Below are positions 20,631-21,800 of a stretch of 21,800 nt of DNA, piece by piece (within the stretch, counting starts at the first letter, position 1; each line of letters opens with the position of its first letter). The DNA is from Candidatus Kaiserbacteria bacterium (GTDB lineage Bacteria; Patescibacteriota; Minisyncoccia; Phycocordibacterales; Phycocordibacteraceae). The stretch is taken from assembly GCA_003230945.1 (NCBI GenBank), contig QIHK01000044.1:1-21800 (forward strand), read 5' to 3'. The notes under the pieces are model-generated. The model had not been told where the DNA came from. It searched no databases and saw only the letters and a program-made list of their open reading frames with translations. The position numbers and the translations under genes were made by a program.

Positions 20631-21800
20631 TTCAAAAAGAAAGAAATGTATAGTTTTACTTGATACACACGCAATTATTCACCGTGCGTATCACGCCATT
20701 CCTAATTTTACTGGACCAGATGGTGCACCGACAGGAGCTCTCTATGGTCTGGTGTCAATGCTTCTCAAGATAATCACAGATCTTAATCCAGATTATATTG
20801 TTGCTTGTTATGATTTACCGAAACCAACCGTGCGTCATGAAGCATACGAAGCGTATAAAGGGACACGTAAAAAGACTGACGAAGAGCTCATCACACAGAT
20901 AAAAGAATCAAGGAAAATATTTAAGGCATTTAATATCCCAATGTATGAGCGTGAAGGTTTTGAGGCTGATGACTTGCTTGGCACCATTGCACATGAATTA
21001 CGTGATGAAGACGGTATCGAAGTTATTATCGCTTCAGGTGATATGGATATACTTCAATTGGTTGAGGCTACACGTGTGCGTGTTTACACTCTTAAAAAAG
21101 GTATCAACGACACTATTCTTTATGATGAAAAAGCAGTGCATGCCCGTTTCGGTTTTCCTCCAACACTTATCCAGGATTATAAAGGATTACGCGGTGATCC
21201 GTCTGACAATATAAAAGGTATTCCCGGTATTGGTGACAAAACAGCAACAGAACTCATCACAAAATTTGGTTCAATAGAAAAAATATATGAAATGCTCGAG
21301 AAAAATGAAGAGAAGTTTATTAAAAAAGGAGTTAAACCGCGTACCATAAAACTACTTAAAGAATATGAAGAAGACGCGCGTTTTTCAAAAGCCCTTGCGA
21401 CCATTCGTCTTGATGCACCTATAGCATTTGTGCTTCCCAACATATCTTGGAAAGAAAGTATTGTCGCTACTACCGTATTCACACTTTTTGATACTTTTGG
21501 TTTTCGTTCTCTTAGGCCAAGGGCGAATAAAGCACTCGCAAATGATACTATCGTCGAGTTTCAAGAAGATACTGAGGTATTAAATCAAGAGAGCACTACC
21601 GATAAAGTAAAACTTGCTCAAGCGGCTATCATGCTCTGGCTTATTTCTTCTGAATTTACGAATCCATCATTTGAAGATATTCTCGCTTTTACTAAGGAAC
21701 GCACCTTTACTGTTGCATATGAAAATCTAGAAAAACAACTTACTAAACTTGGACGAGTACAAGAGGTATATGAGCAAATAGAAAAACCTCTCATTTCAGT
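20620..21800 (+). CDS. polA: DNA polymerase I, N-terminal part (runs off the window)
   Basis: 393 codons are visible. Residues 10-300 are the 5'-3' exonuclease domain with its metal-binding acids: Asp15 in VLLDTHAI, Asp65 in ACYDLPKPT, EADD (115-118), SGDMD (139-143) and GDPSDNIKGIPGIGDKTA (192-209) with the helix-hairpin-helix. From about 330 the sequence reads AAIMLWLISSEFTNPS and then EQIEKPLIS (385-393), which normally leads into the polymerase domain. Only about 85 residues thus lie where the roughly 190-residue 3'-5' exonuclease domain usually sits, and its catalytic motifs are not seen. Start ATG 20620 is the only ATG that gives the complete N-terminus and overlaps tsaE. The polymerase domain is beyond the window and cannot be judged. 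Confidence 0.95.
   Translation, partial: MTLSSKRKKCIVLLDTHAIIHRAYHAIPNFTGPDGAPTGALYGLVSMLLKIITDLNPDYIVACYDLPKPTVRHEAYEAYKGTRKKTDEELITQIKESRKIFKAFNIPMYEREGFEADDLLGTIAHELRDEDGIEVIIASGDMDILQLVEATRVRVYTLKKGINDTILYDEKAVHARFGFPPTLIQDYKGLRGDPSDNIKGIPGIGDKTATELITKFGSIEKIYEMLEKNEEKFIKKGVKPRTIKLLKEYEEDARFSKALATIRLDAPIAFVLPNISWKESIVATTVFTLFDTFGFRSLRPRANKALANDTIVEFQEDTEVLNQESTTDKVKLAQAAIMLWLISSEFTNPSFEDILAFTKERTFTVAYENLEKQLTKLGRVQEVYEQIEKPLIS

Overview
The window reads as a chromosomal segment of a Candidate Phyla Radiation (Patescibacteria) bacterium, most likely of the Parcubacteria/Paceibacteria side. The reasons are the compact gene order, the moderately AT-rich composition, trimmed versions of universal proteins (a YebC without its inserted domain, a DNA polymerase I with almost no 3'-5' exonuclease region), and a PrgI/TraC-like/VirB4/VirB2-like cluster typical of these cells. 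TGA is used as a stop (the 6162 gene and ruvC), so the code looks standard and not the TGA=Gly code of Gracilibacteria/SR1. The lineage call is inference from gene content, not from a marker-gene tree.

Layout. 1-526: three tandem inverted repeats, a near-consensus sigma70 promoter and a small orphan gene closed by a perfect terminator. 527-1260: a membrane-anchored ComEC-type metallo-beta-lactamase-fold protein that has lost all its metal ligands, ending in a strong two-way terminator. 1261-2168: rpmB and an M50 site-2 protease, transcribed apart from a 38-bp symmetric gap. 2209-9393: eight plus-strand genes forming a type IV secretion-like envelope locus (DUF3467-like, PrgI, TraC-like, VirB4, a multi-pass membrane protein, a secreted Ig-like protein, a VirB2-like protein with a 10-cysteine tail, a membrane-anchored propeller-like protein). 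9406-13314: the replication-origin neighbourhood, with rpmH-rnpA-yidC on the minus strand and dnaA, dnaN on the plus strand. 13318-17614: class A penicillin-binding protein, then yebC-ruvC and ruvB, all on the minus strand. 17615-17920: the longest stretch without a firm gene, holding a doubtful 66-codon ORF or a structured RNA. 17921-19642: PilB-like type IV pilus ATPase. 19692-20126: a Gly-Tyr/His-Arg-rich lipoprotein. 20190-21800: tsaE overlapping the start of polA, which runs off the window.

How it fits together. Most of the window is housekeeping: replication initiation and clamp, DNA polymerase I, Holliday-junction processing, tRNA t6A synthesis, RNase P protein, ribosomal proteins, membrane insertion and peptidoglycan synthesis. 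The accessory interest lies in cell-surface traffic: the T4SS-like locus, the pilus motor and the inactive ComEC-like protein could belong to DNA uptake, secretion or attachment to a host cell.

A recurring theme is initiation signals. Many genes lack a Shine-Dalgarno sequence and instead have a -10 hexamer (TATACT, TAAAAT, TAACAT, TACAAT) 5-8 nt before the start codon, as expected for leaderless mRNAs. The few genes with good Shine-Dalgarno sites (166, 19692, 20190) are exceptions, and two of them (166 and 19692) also carry -35/-10 promoters with 17-bp spacing.
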